A stretch of DNA of 34,208 nt, from NCBI GenBank assembly GCA_024402635.1, contig JAKSTJ010000027.1:1-34208 (forward strand). The letters are read 5' to 3'. A program made the translations under genes and the position numbers. The stretch is from Treponema sp. Its GTDB lineage: Bacteria > Spirochaetota > Spirochaetia > Treponematales > Treponemataceae. The notes under the pieces are model-generated. The model saw nothing but the letters and a program-made list of their open reading frames with translations. It did not search any database and was not told where the DNA came from. This document shows positions 15,541 to 23,850 of the stretch, one piece after another (the stretch's first letter is position 1; each line of letters opens with the position of its first letter).

Positions 15541-16464
15541 ATGAGTTTATATATCTTACGCTGGGATCCAAATATTTCTTCATATAAAACACAAGAACAT
15601 CTGGAACTTATTCGTCATATTAAAAAAAACGAACAACCCGCCAGTTTTGACTGGAGCATCCGTGAATACGAAAATCTTAAAAAAAACGATATGTTTATTA
15701 TGCAGCAGGTTGGAACTGATAATGACGGAATTGCTATGATTGGTAAATTCAAAGATTCCTGTTATGAAGAAGAAAGCTGGCGCAAAGACGGTTCAACTGT
15801 TCATTATGCAGATATGTGGATTCTGGATGCCTTTGACTGCAACACAGACAATCCGCTTCCTGCAAAACGATACGAAAAATTGTTCCCGGAAATTAAATGG
15901 CACGGCGGTCACTCTGGAGTTGTTGTTGAAGAAAATCTTAATGAAAAACTCCTTAGTCAAATTGAAAAAGATTTAATTAAAGCCGGAATCTGGAAAAAAG
16001 GTAAAATTGATAAGTTTTTAGCTTTTGATTTTGAAAAAGATACAGCAGGAAAACTTCTTCTTTCTGCAAAAGATAAATATCTGAATAATAAAGATGAAGA
16101 AAGCTTTTTTAATTTTATAGACTGCCTTTTGAACTCAAAAGTTCTTATACCAATGCATGTAGAAAAAGCTGAAAACGGCGACACTCATTGTATGCCAATG
16201 ATTCTTTCAAATGATGACGAACAGTCCCCATATCCAATTTTTTCAAATGAAGAACAGATTGGAGACCACTATCAAAAAGACGATTGCGAACTCTACGAAA
16301 TTTCCGTTCCATTAGCTGTTGATATCATAAAGGAAGATGAAAATACAAAAGGCCTTATTCTTGATCCTTTTACAACTCCATTTTTAATTGATAGAAAAAT
16401 GCTGAATGGTCTTTCAGAAATTATGGATACAGACGAAAATGATAATGAGGATGACGAAGAATAA
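15541..16464 (+). CDS. EVE/PUA-like domain fused to SseB-like domain
   Basis: The first about 140 residues (MSLYILRWDPN...FDWSIREYENLKKNDMFIMQQ...IAMIGKFKD...YADMWILDAFD) have the layout of an EVE/PUA-like domain, which in other proteins binds modified bases. The second half (ESFFNFIDCLLNSKVLIPMHV...MPMILSNDDEQSPYPIFSNEEQI, about 180-240) matches the SseB N-terminal domain, and the tail is strongly acidic (DENDNEDDEE). The protein is cytoplasmic, 307 residues. GGAG lies 6 bases before the ATG. Its stop codon overlaps the ATG of a regulator remnant (TAATG). Neither domain assignment proves a function; the combination is unusual. Confidence 0.65.
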   Translation: MSLYILRWDPNISSYKTQEHLELIRHIKKNEQPASFDWSIREYENLKKNDMFIMQQVGTDNDGIAMIGKFKDSCYEEESWRKDGSTVHYADMWILDAFDCNTDNPLPAKRYEKLFPEIKWHGGHSGVVVEENLNEKLLSQIEKDLIKAGIWKKGKIDKFLAFDFEKDTAGKLLLSAKDKYLNNKDEESFFNFIDCLLNSKVLIPMHVEKAENGDTHCMPMILSNDDEQSPYPIFSNEEQIGDHYQKDDCELYEISVPLAVDIIKEDENTKGLILDPFTTPFLIDRKMLNGLSEIMDTDENDNEDDEE

Positions 16465-16628
16465 TGGCAATCAAAAGGGATTTTGTATTGCTGAAATTCA
16501 AATCAAATCAGAAAGAAATGATTTTTAGCTGGATAATGGGATTTGGTAATAATGTAACTGTCGTAAAACCTGAAAGCATGATAGAAAAGATCAATAAGGA
16601 ATGTACGAAGGTTTTAGGAAAATATTAA
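16464..16628 (+). pseudogene. C-terminal remnant of a WYL-domain regulator
   Basis: The 54 codons after an ATG that overlaps the previous stop read FVLLKFKSNQK...SWIMGFGNNVTVVKPESMIEKI, the last part of YafY/WYL transcriptional regulators (W-x-L-x-F-G-x2-V-x-V-x2-P-x-S). The HTH and the body of the WYL domain are missing, so this is probably a gene fragment, although a translated mini-protein cannot be excluded. Confidence 0.65.
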
Positions 16629-16682
16629 AAAAGAAAGCAAACTTTTATTTTTGAACTTCTTTATATACATCTGAAAATTGTT

Positions 16683-17519
16683 CTACAAATATTTTTTAAT
16701 TTCTTTTCCTTCAACTCCAGCAAAAAGTTCCACAAGATTTTTTGCCGGGCTTGCATTGATTTTCTGCAAAAGAACTTCTTCTATCTGAAAAAATCCAACA
16801 TCAGAGCTCATGCTTACTTCAATACGAATAGGTTTTTCCTGTCCTGCAAGAATTTTCACTTTTTCAATAGAATTAGCTGAATATTTATGAATATCACCTA
16901 CGGAAGGAACTTTGTTCAGTTCCATTGGAATACGGGCACGACCTTTTGTCATATCACAACCATCTGCAATCTGAATAATTCCAGCTTCCAGAGAATGAAT
17001 TTTCCGGCCCCCCATATGACCAATTATTCCTTCCAACGCAAGAGAACGAATCACAATTTTTCGTTTTAAGTTTTCTTTTGACGAAAGCACTTGATTTAAA
17101 ATTCTATCAATAATGTTATAAGCAATAATTCCCGAATAAAGTTCATGATCCTGACGACCAATTGTCATTCCAAAATCATGCATAAAACCTGCAATCATTA
17201 CTCCACAAACGCTATCTAAAAAACTGCCCGACTGTTCTTTTTCCAGAGAAGTTTGAATTCCAGCAATATGAAGAATTTTCAGCATTTTTAAAGCATTACG
17301 GCACACAGTTCTCATATGAACAGGCCCATGATCGTTATATCCCAAACGTACAATTGAAACATTATTTGCATAATCCTGAATTGCCTGAATTTCTTTATCA
17401 TCAATAAGAATCTCAAGAATCTGTAATGGAAGCTGATCTTTTCCTTCAGTTAAATCAATTATTTCTTTTGTCAACGTAACAAGTTTTTCATTTACACTTA
17501 TTTCTTTAGGCGATTTCAT
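16683..17519 (-). CDS. HD-domain metal-dependent phosphohydrolase
   Basis: 278 residues from the ATG at 17519, chosen because TATAAT (17531-17526 on the minus strand) is only 6 bases upstream; a start 15 bases earlier would fall inside the -10. HD motifs are visible: NDHGPVH (62-68), HDFG (114-117), and the second metal region GHMGGRKIHSLEAG...IADGCDMTKGRARI (168-197). The protein belongs to a group of stand-alone HD hydrolases found in archaea, clostridia and spirochaetes; the substrate (nucleotide or cyclic dinucleotide) is unknown. It is monocistronic, converging on the WYL remnant. Confidence 0.8.
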   Translation of the reverse strand: MKSPKEISVNEKLVTLTKEIIDLTEGKDQLPLQILEILIDDKEIQAIQDYANNVSIVRLGYNDHGPVHMRTVCRNALKMLKILHIAGIQTSLEKEQSGSFLDSVCGVMIAGFMHDFGMTIGRQDHELYSGIIAYNIIDRILNQVLSSKENLKRKIVIRSLALEGIIGHMGGRKIHSLEAGIIQIADGCDMTKGRARIPMELNKVPSVGDIHKYSANSIEKVKILAGQEKPIRIEVSMSSDVGFFQIEEVLLQKINASPAKNLVELFAGVEGKEIKKYL

Positions 17520-17589
17520 AGGGATATTATACAATAAAATTTAATATTATAGAGGTAAAGAAGTTGTAAAATTATGAACAATTTTTTCA

Positions 17590-17690
17590 AAAGGGGCGCC
17601 TGCCCCTCGTTTCCAAGTCCTCGCTTTGCTGCGGTCTTGTCCACTTCCCCCTCTAGCGGGCTCAAACGCCGCCCGCAACGCCTGCTTTTT
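17590..17690. repeat. Second GC-rich hairpin island
   Basis: About 100 bases with high GC in an AT-rich gap. It contains GGGGC-gcct-GCCCC (17593-17606), GCGGGC/GCCCGC (17656-17676) and an imperfect stem around TCCTCGCTTTGCTGCGG, and CGCCTGC repeats in the same orientation at both ends. No ORF fits. It differs in sequence from the island at 13475 but has the same style and may be another dispersed element. Confidence 0.5.
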
Positions 17691-17825
17691 TATTACTTAG
17701 TTTTCTTCATCTCTGAAAGAGTCTGCAATAATTGTAAATGACTTAGAATTGAGTAAATCTTGTAATAATATTACATTAGTTCGTAATGAAAACTCGCTTC
17801 AAAAGATAAATATATCGTCATTTCA

Positions 17826-17978
17826 ATGGGAGAAAATTGTCTACCCGACAATATTTTAAGTCGAAATGATTTAAAATCATTCTCGTCTCCATTTTCCTAT
17901 TGCCGTTCAAACATTGAATATATTCTTGCTTTTGAAAAAGATGTAATACAAGCAATAAGATTTACATCTGGTTTTTAA
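17826..17978 (+). pseudogene. N-terminal fragment resembling DUF1796 (papain-like peptidase)
   Basis: The frame, open from about 17789, reads KYIVISMGENCLPDNILSR...SSPFSYCRSNIEYIL before an early stop. DUF1796 proteins begin with a similar I-S-x-G-x-N-C...PFD/S segment but are several times longer. No start codon precedes the ISMGENC core, and the rest is missing. Probably a relic. Confidence 0.4.
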
Positions 17979-18113
17979 TTTTTCAAACATCCAATAGGAA
18001 CAACATAAACACCATCTTCTCTTCTGTAAGCAAAGTTTCCTGTTCCTGTTAAATCCATAAGAAATGAAGGCTCTTTCATTGTATCTGTATCAATCTCATA
18101 CACAAAGCAGAAG
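17975..18113 (-). pseudogene. C-terminal fragment of an unknown protein
   Basis: The minus strand encodes [19 protein letters not shown], then [20 protein letters not shown] and a stop, with an in-frame TAA just upstream. The ordered, protein-like sequence suggests the end of a lost gene; I cannot name the family. It converges on the DUF1796-like relic, overlapping by the stop codons. Confidence 0.4.
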
Positions 18114-18129
18114 GATTATTACTATAAAT

Positions 18130-18158
18130 TTGCGTTTTCTTTATTTTCCCTTTATCAT
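18130..18158 (+). promoter_or_regulatory. sigma70 promoter of the chemoreceptor gene
   Basis: TTGCGT (18130-18135), 17-bp spacer, TATCAT (18153-18158), ATG 9 bases later and no Shine-Dalgarno site. Confidence 0.55.
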
Positions 18159-18167
18159 TATAACGTT

Positions 18168-20243
18168 ATGAAATTACGAGGAAAAACAGTTTTATTTTCG
18201 GTTATTAGTGTTGTAGTAACACTTTTGTTTACAAATGTTACTATCGAAATTCTTGCAGGAAGAAATTTTAAAGAAGCGTCACGAACTTTTCTTGATACAA
18301 ATTCCATCAAACAGAAGCTTGATTTTCAGGGTAGTTTGAATGGTGAAATTAAACTTGCCATGCAGCTGGTATCTTCGCCAACAATTATTGACTACATGGA
18401 AAATCCTGGTAATGAAGAATTAAAAAGTTCTGCTATGAAAGAATTTGCCAGTTATCAGAATTCTTTCCTAGGAAAATCAATTTTCTGGATTAATACAATC
18501 GATAAGGAATTCTATTCTGATTGTGCCTATGCCTACACTGTGGATCCTGATGATCCAGCACAGTACTGGTACAATATGACAATCAAAGAAACACCTGTTT
18601 ACAATTTTAATATCAACTATAACCCGGATTTAGGAAAAACTTTTATGTGGGTTAACGCTGTTGTTCATAACAAGAGTGGTCAAGTTATTGGTATTGCCGG
18701 AACTGGTATTCCTCTTTCAGATTTTGTTAACACTATCTATAAAAATGCAGATGATGTTCAGGAATTGTTCTTCTTTAATGATGCACTTGAAGTTACAGGT
18801 TCAAAAAATCAAAAACACATAGAAGACAAAATAAATATTTCAAACCTTTTTCCACAGATTAATTTTTCTACAAAAAATCCAAATGAAAATACTTATTACA
18901 CAACAAAAGATGGTGAATATGTAGTTGCTCCAATTCCTGAAATTGGCTGGAACATTCTTATTGGATTTCCAAAAACAGGTTTTAATAATTCTGCTTCAAA
19001 CTTTATTGCAATAGGACTTATTCTTATTGTTCTCCTTATTCTTTTAATATTCCAGTTATTTATATGGAACATAATTAAACGTATTAAAAAAGTTCTTAAA
19101 TACATTGATGAATATGGAAAAGCTATTTCAGAAGGTAATGCCGACTTGAGTAAAACAATTCCAATTAAGTCTAAAGATGAAATTGGACAAATGGCAGAAG
19201 GTTTTAACGGCTTTATTGGCAAGCTTCGTGAAATTGTAGGTGATATGAAAACTTCTGAATCTGTTTTAAATGATGCAGGAGTTACTCTTAATGAAATTAC
19301 AATAAATACTTTAGATAATGTAAATCGTATTTCTGATGATATTTCTCTTTTCCAAAATCAGATTTCTTCGCAAGCTGAAAGTGTTAACGATACTGTTTCA
19401 TCAATTACATCAATTAATGATAATATGAGTTCACTTTCTTCTCTCATTCAAGTTCAAAATGATGCTGTAAAAGAATCTTCAAGCACAATTGATCAGATGC
19501 TTCAGAATATTCTTTCAGTTAATAATTCTGTTGAAGAAATGGCGGCATCTTTTGATGAACTTATTAACATTACAAAGAAAGGTAGTGAAAAACAAACTGA
19601 AGTAAACGAAAAAATTAAGATTATTGAAAATGATTCTGTAATGCTTTCGGAAGCTAATGCTGCAATCGCTACTATTGCAGAACAGACAAATCTTCTGGCT
19701 ATGAATGCTGCAATTGAAGCTGCCCACGCTGGTGAAGCAGGTAAAGGATTCTCTGTTGTTGCTGATGAAATTCGTAAGCTTTCTGAAACATCTACAGAAG
19801 AATCGAATAAAATTGGAGAACAGCTTTCTCGTATTCGTGAATCTATACAATCAGTTGTTGAATCCAGTGAAGAATCTATGCTTGCTTTTGTAAATGTTCT
19901 TCAGCGAATTAATACTACAGATGTTGTAGTTCGTAATATTAATGAAGCAATGAATGTTCAACAGGCATCCTCTGGAACTGTTAGTGAATATCTTTCTAAA
20001 ATGGAAAATTCTTCTGCTGAAGTTCGTAAGGCTTCGGAATCCATGACTCAGCATACAAAAAATATTACTACTATTGTTGAAAATCTTTCATCAGCAACAG
20101 AAAAATCAAAAGAATCTGTTTTGGAAATGGAAAGAGACCTTAACAATATTAAAAATGGTGGAGAAATGCTTAAAGAAATTTCCAATAATGTGGACGATTC
20201 AATACAACGAATCAGTGACCAGATTGGAACATTTACAGTATAA
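18168..20243 (+). CDS. Methyl-accepting chemotaxis protein with dCache sensor
   Basis: 691 residues: N-terminal membrane helix (about 8-25), a periplasmic dCache-type sensor (about 35-275; [39 protein letters not shown] split across it), a second membrane helix (about 281-303, rich in I and L), a HAMP segment ending [12 protein letters not shown], and a cytoplasmic signalling domain with the conserved hairpin tip [14 protein letters not shown] near residue 505, followed by [15 protein letters not shown]. dCache sensors usually bind small ligands such as amino acids or sugars; the ligand here is not readable. It signals to CheA/CheW, which are not in the window. Single gene with its own promoter. 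Confidence 0.95.
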   Translation: MKLRGKTVLFSVISVVVTLLFTNVTIEILAGRNFKEASRTFLDTNSIKQKLDFQGSLNGEIKLAMQLVSSPTIIDYMENPGNEELKSSAMKEFASYQNSFLGKSIFWINTIDKEFYSDCAYAYTVDPDDPAQYWYNMTIKETPVYNFNINYNPDLGKTFMWVNAVVHNKSGQVIGIAGTGIPLSDFVNTIYKNADDVQELFFFNDALEVTGSKNQKHIEDKINISNLFPQINFSTKNPNENTYYTTKDGEYVVAPIPEIGWNILIGFPKTGFNNSASNFIAIGLILIVLLILLIFQLFIWNIIKRIKKVLKYIDEYGKAISEGNADLSKTIPIKSKDEIGQMAEGFNGFIGKLREIVGDMKTSESVLNDAGVTLNEITINTLDNVNRISDDISLFQNQISSQAESVNDTVSSITSINDNMSSLSSLIQVQNDAVKESSSTIDQMLQNILSVNNSVEEMAASFDELINITKKGSEKQTEVNEKIKIIENDSVMLSEANAAIATIAEQTNLLAMNAAIEAAHAGEAGKGFSVVADEIRKLSETSTEESNKIGEQLSRIRESIQSVVESSEESMLAFVNVLQRINTTDVVVRNINEAMNVQQASSGTVSEYLSKMENSSAEVRKASESMTQHTKNITTIVENLSSATEKSKESVLEMERDLNNIKNGGEMLKEISNNVDDSIQRISDQIGTFTV

Positions 20244-20290
20244 CTTTGTACATTCTATTAACATAGAAACAAAATAATATCGATTGAATT

Positions 20291-20515
20291 ATGACAGTTG
20301 AAGAAAAATCTAAACTCATTATAAAAGATATTAAAGCTCAAATGGGGACAGACCCCTGCGTTATGTTTCGAAACATGGTAAAAAACGAATACATCAACAT
20401 GCACGGACCTGAACATCATGTTTTAGATGGAGCCTGGGGGAAGTCACATGGAGTTTACAGCAGCGGCAGTGGGCGAACTTGGAAAAATCAATGGTCCTCG
20501 TTGCTGTAAAACAAT
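20291..20515 (+). pseudogene. Internally deleted DUF5714-like gene
   Basis: The first frame (20291 onward) reads GTDPCVMFRNMVKNEYINM and MHGPEHHVLDGA, which is the conserved N-terminal half of DUF5714-type proteins. After that the next frame, from about 20470, reads LGKINGPRCCKT, the conserved C-terminal end of the same family. The roughly 100-residue cysteine-containing middle is absent, so a deletion plus frame change destroyed the gene. Confidence 0.6.
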
Positions 20516-20522
20516 TTCCTTA

Positions 20523-21056
20523 TTATTTTACAATTTCGATTACCTGATTCAGGATTTTTTCAAAATTGTAGTCTTCATCAATTTCAATAAAAGGAGTTCC
20601 GTTTGCAATACAATCTTCTTTAAATTCCAGATTACAATTAATAAGTCTTTCAATATCAAGTTTATCATTCAAACGGTTTTCTATTACATTCGCATAATCA
20701 TAAAGAACCTGAAAATGATTTCGAATATATTTTTCTGTCATCACAATAAAAACGCAGCGGACTTCTTTTAAATATTCTGATGAAAAACTGTCTTTCCATT
20801 GTTTTGGAATATAACATCCTTCCATAATCATATTCTGATTATTTTCAATTGCAGTTTTTATCATTTCTGCTGCAAATGGCCATAACCAGAATCGCATTTT
20901 ATAATCATCTTTTACTGTTAATTCTGTTCTACCGCTTCGAATAAATCCCATTTTTAAATGATCTAGACTGGTACATGGATAATGAAACTTTTCTATTAAT
21001 TTCTGAGAAAGCAAGGTTTTGCCCACATGGGTTGCACCACCAATTAGAATTATCAA
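20523..21056 (-). CDS. P-loop kinase-like NTPase
   Basis: 177 residues. GGATHVGKTLLSQKL (residues 5-19) is a Walker A loop in the style of small-molecule kinases (AAA_33, 2-phosphoglycerate or shikimate kinase-like), followed by SLDHLKMG, MIMEGCYIP and VMTEKYIRNHF (lid region). The start is TTG at 21054-21056 with GAGG 8-9 bases upstream; no ATG fits. Substrate unknown. It converges on the DUF5714 relic and is 33 bases after the CAP-domain gene on the same strand, so co-transcription is likely. Confidence 0.75.
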   Translation of the reverse strand: MIILIGGATHVGKTLLSQKLIEKFHYPCTSLDHLKMGFIRSGRTELTVKDDYKMRFWLWPFAAEMIKTAIENNQNMIMEGCYIPKQWKDSFSSEYLKEVRCVFIVMTEKYIRNHFQVLYDYANVIENRLNDKLDIERLINCNLEFKEDCIANGTPFIEIDEDYNFEKILNQVIEIVK

Positions 21057-21089
21057 AATACGTCCTCTACAAAAAATTACGAAGCTTAA

Positions 21090-21680
21090 TTATCTTACTA
21101 AAATCATTGTCCAGTAATATCCGTAATCACTATCTGGATTATGTGCATATGCAATTCCAATTTTAGAATAATCACCAAGCATATTGCGACGATGTCCCTG
21201 ACCATCAAATTTGTCGTTATCTTCTTTCCATTGAGTAAAAGTTGCTACTCCTGTTTTTTTTCCGGCTGCAATGTTTTCTCCACAAGCACTGTACTTAATG
21301 GAACATTCCCTTAAAACAGAAAAACAAGATTCTCCGTTTGGTCTTGTATGACCAAAATATCTCATAATTTCATTTGCTCTTATTTGAGCTGCTTCACATA
21401 ATTTACGATCAAGAACAAGAGTGCCTAACTCTCCACTAAGATCTGTCTTTGTACGATTATCAGAATTCCAATACCAGGCTTCATCTCCAGTTCTAAAAGC
21501 ATTTACTTCTTCATAACATGCCAGTACTTCTTCATCAAAATCTGGAATTAATTTATGAGATTCATGAATATCATAAGAATCATTGGAACGATTAGAATTA
21601 TATGTTTTTATTCCAAAGGCAAATACAACAGATGAAGCAACAAGTGTCATTATAATTAAACTAAAAAAAATCTTTTTCAT
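21090..21680 (-). CDS. Secreted CAP-domain (SCP/PR1-like) protein
   Basis: 196 residues with a signal peptide (KK, then IFFSLIIMTLVASSVVFA). The CAP domain covers about 55-190: VLACYEEVNAFR, LCEAAQIRANEIM, GHTRPNGESCFSVL, GENIAAG, GQGHRRNMLG and the closing IGIAYA...YWTMILV. CAP proteins of bacteria are exported, of mostly unknown function; several are lipid-binding or protease-like. GGAG is 8 bases before the ATG, with TATAAT a few bases further up. Two extra Cys pairs could form disulfides. Confidence 0.88.
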   Translation of the reverse strand: MKKIFFSLIIMTLVASSVVFAFGIKTYNSNRSNDSYDIHESHKLIPDFDEEVLACYEEVNAFRTGDEAWYWNSDNRTKTDLSGELGTLVLDRKLCEAAQIRANEIMRYFGHTRPNGESCFSVLRECSIKYSACGENIAAGKKTGVATFTQWKEDNDKFDGQGHRRNMLGDYSKIGIAYAHNPDSDYGYYWTMILVR

Positions 21681-21731
21681 TTTTCACTCCGATTATAATT
21701 TTCAAAATTAAGCTATTGTACACTATTTTCC

Positions 21732-21754
21732 AAAAAAAAAACTTCATGAAGTTT
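21732..21754 (-). terminator. Terminator of the MmcQ/YjbR gene
   Basis: On the minus strand the perfect palindrome AAACTTCATGAAGTTT is followed by a run of T; the TGA stop of the gene lies inside the stem. Confidence 0.65.
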
Positions 21755-22394
21755 CTACCAGTTCTCTGCTTTGTAAAGTCAATTTCTTTAATTTTTCAAA
21801 ATCTGTTACAGAAGTCAAAACTACAGTTATCCAGTATTTTTTATTCATATGATAAGCAGGAAAAATTGATTTTTTATCTATCAAATTCGGAATTTCATTT
21901 GCATCGGCTTTAAGATTTACTGCCCATACTGGTTCTTCACTTTCTAAACCCAGATTTTTAAATTTAATTTTCATTACCAGAGCAAACCATTTTTGTTTTT
22001 TACATCGGTAAACTGCAGATGTATTATCACCTTCCCAAGGATAGTCACCTTTTACAGAAAGTTCTTTTTCCAGAAAATCTATATATAATGATTTAACATC
22101 TGTATTTATAAAACAATCCTTTGCAATTTCGTTCATTAAATCTTTTGCCATAGAACGAATACTGTTTACAAAAGCGCCATGAGCAGTTTTTACATCAACA
22201 AGAAAATATTTTTCATCAGTTTCAGTTTCAAAAACTTCTGCTTTAAACTCCTTTTCAGAAAAAACAATCTGTGCATAAAAATCCTGATTAAGAGACTTTT
22301 TCAAAATAAAAAAATCGTCTCTTTTTTCAAAACCATAAGAAATAAGTTTTTCTTTTTGAGGTATAGATGTTAGCAGAAGATGATTAAAATTCAT
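21744..22394 (-). CDS. MmcQ/YjbR family protein
   Basis: 216 residues. The C-terminal about 110 residues show the MmcQ/YjbR (CyaY-like fold) pattern: YPWEGDNTSAVYRCKKQKWFA, then VWAVNLKAD, IFPAYHMNKKYWITVVL and a final helix. The N-terminal part (FFILKKSLNQDFYAQIVF) is a further domain of the same kind as in many Firmicute and spirochaete versions. Proteins of this family are called DNA-binding on structural grounds, with little functional evidence. It has its own promoter and terminator, so it is a single-gene unit. Confidence 0.8.
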   Translation of the reverse strand: MNFNHLLLTSIPQKEKLISYGFEKRDDFFILKKSLNQDFYAQIVFSEKEFKAEVFETETDEKYFLVDVKTAHGAFVNSIRSMAKDLMNEIAKDCFINTDVKSLYIDFLEKELSVKGDYPWEGDNTSAVYRCKKQKWFALVMKIKFKNLGLESEEPVWAVNLKADANEIPNLIDKKSIFPAYHMNKKYWITVVLTSVTDFEKLKKLTLQSRELVETS

Positions 22395-22408
22395 AAACTT
22401 TCAGAAAA

Positions 22409-22437
22409 AGTATAACTTATTTATATTTTTCATACAA
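22409..22437 (-). promoter_or_regulatory. sigma70 promoter of the MmcQ/YjbR gene
   Basis: On the minus strand TTGTAT (22437-22432), 17-bp spacer, TATACT (22414-22409); the ATG is 14 bases downstream. The -35 abuts the stop of the GH5 gene. Confidence 0.55.
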
Positions 22438-22439
22438 AT

Positions 22440-23666
22440 TTATTTCTTTTCTAATTCCCGGCGGCGATTTTTAAAAAGTTCTGCTACATCCTTATCTGTA
22501 AATCCCAGTTTTCCTGTTTTATGGAAATAATTATTACAATCCCACAAAAATGGTGCGTAATTAAATTTATCACAGTTATCAAGAACATTTTCCAGCCACA
22601 CAACATCATTCTGCTTACGACTGTAAGTTCCATTTTTATTTTTCAACATTGCAACTGCATATTCGCCAATTACAACACCAATTCCATCATCCTTAAAATT
22701 CTGCAGCAAACCAAAAAGTCTGTTCTGTTCACTTTTTTCTGAAGCAGTTCCCCATGTTTTTGCAGGCTGTTTAATTCCTCCCCAGTTTACAGGCTCTCCT
22801 ACCAGTGAATATAAAGCTGGTGAATAATAATGAACTGAAACCATCAGTTTTGAAACTTTATTGGTAGGATCAACAGGCATTTTAAAAAGACTACTGGTAG
22901 TTTTTACAAAATCTGTATTATAACCAGGAATTAACAGGAATCTTTTTGCATTATTACTTCCCTGTGCACGAATTTTATCTACAAAATACTGGCTTAATTC
23001 GGTCATTAATTTATACTGCTGAGTTTCTGTTAAATTTCCTTTTTTACCATCAACTTCATCATTAAATCTATGACCCCATTCTTCATTTCCTGCTTCAAAA
23101 ACCAGTTTATATGAATAATCTTTAAATGTTGTTCCTACATCATCCCAAATTGAATCAAAAATTTTATATGCCATCTTTTGATTCTGGCCAAAAAGTCCCC
23201 ACCACTGATAATCCCAATGGTCGTTTATCATTACAATTAAATCTGCCTCAAGAGCCCAGTCTACAAGAGTTTTTACTCTATCCATAAAGTTTCTGTTAAT
23301 TCTGAAATCTCCATTTCTCCAGTCCATTGTGCTTGTCCAGGCAACAGGAATTCTTACACTGTCAAAACCTGCTTTTTTCATAGCAATAAACATTTCTTTT
23401 GTAGTAACTGGTTGTCCCCAGGAAGTTTCGTATTTTTTAGGATCAGCATTATAACCTAACCAGTATGCACCGGCAGCTTCCATTGTATTTCCCAGATTTA
23501 TTCCGTTTCCCATAACTTTTGTAAACTGTAAAGCATCCATATGTTCAAAATCATTGTCATCTACTGTTACAGAAACATATTTTGAAGTTTTATTTTCTGC
23601 CGAAAAAACAAAGCTGCTACAAAACAAAATCAATAAACTAATAAAAACAGTTTTAAAATTTTTCAC
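22440..23666 (-). CDS. Secreted GH5 endoglucanase (cellulase)
   Basis: 408 residues with a signal peptide (KNFKTVFISLLILFCSSFVFSA, cleavage near 23 in two parts of hydrophobic core and A-x-A-like end) and a single GH5 TIM barrel. Conserved points: GNGINLGNTMEA (53-64), FDSVRIPVAW, INDHWD, acid/base E195 in EAGNEEW, HYYSP (279-283), nucleophile E335 in VVIGEY, and a beta-8 tryptophan in FLWDCNNY. The usual N-E-P is N-E-E here. It should cut beta-1,4-glucans outside the cell. Start is GTG with AGGAG 6 bases upstream. It diverges from the GH43 gene, with shared palindromes between them. Confidence 0.93.
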   Translation of the reverse strand: MKNFKTVFISLLILFCSSFVFSAENKTSKYVSVTVDDNDFEHMDALQFTKVMGNGINLGNTMEAAGAYWLGYNADPKKYETSWGQPVTTKEMFIAMKKAGFDSVRIPVAWTSTMDWRNGDFRINRNFMDRVKTLVDWALEADLIVMINDHWDYQWWGLFGQNQKMAYKIFDSIWDDVGTTFKDYSYKLVFEAGNEEWGHRFNDEVDGKKGNLTETQQYKLMTELSQYFVDKIRAQGSNNAKRFLLIPGYNTDFVKTTSSLFKMPVDPTNKVSKLMVSVHYYSPALYSLVGEPVNWGGIKQPAKTWGTASEKSEQNRLFGLLQNFKDDGIGVVIGEYAVAMLKNKNGTYSRKQNDVVWLENVLDNCDKFNYAPFLWDCNNYFHKTGKLGFTDKDVAELFKNRRRELEKK

Positions 23667-23734
23667 AATTAACTCCTGAATATTTTATTCCAATTAATAA
23701 TTATAATTCAGTTCTAAAATAAAAAAATAAAATT

Positions 23735-23796
23735 TTATGTTTTTTAACATAACATATTATGCTTAAATTCCAATGGATTAACAGAAAATGTTATGT
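23735..23796. promoter_or_regulatory. Palindromes in the divergent GH5/GH43 intergenic region
   Basis: TTATGTT-TTTT-AACATAA (23735-23752) is a perfect palindrome, and ACATAACAT (23747-23755) recurs inverted as ATGTTATGT (23788-23796), 41 bases apart centre to centre. Such paired sites between divergent carbohydrate genes suggest a shared regulator, possibly with looping. No regulator gene is adjacent. Confidence 0.5.
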
Positions 23797-23850
23797 AAAA
23801 AGGCATAAAAGAAAATTGTAAAAACAATAATCTATTTTATATTTTAAATT

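Noticed and set aside
17590..17690. Integron attC site
   Set aside because: The hairpin layout and short neighbouring genes invite it, since T. denticola has an integron, but no GTTRRRY/RYYYAAC core pair is found, and the neighbouring genes have their own promoters.
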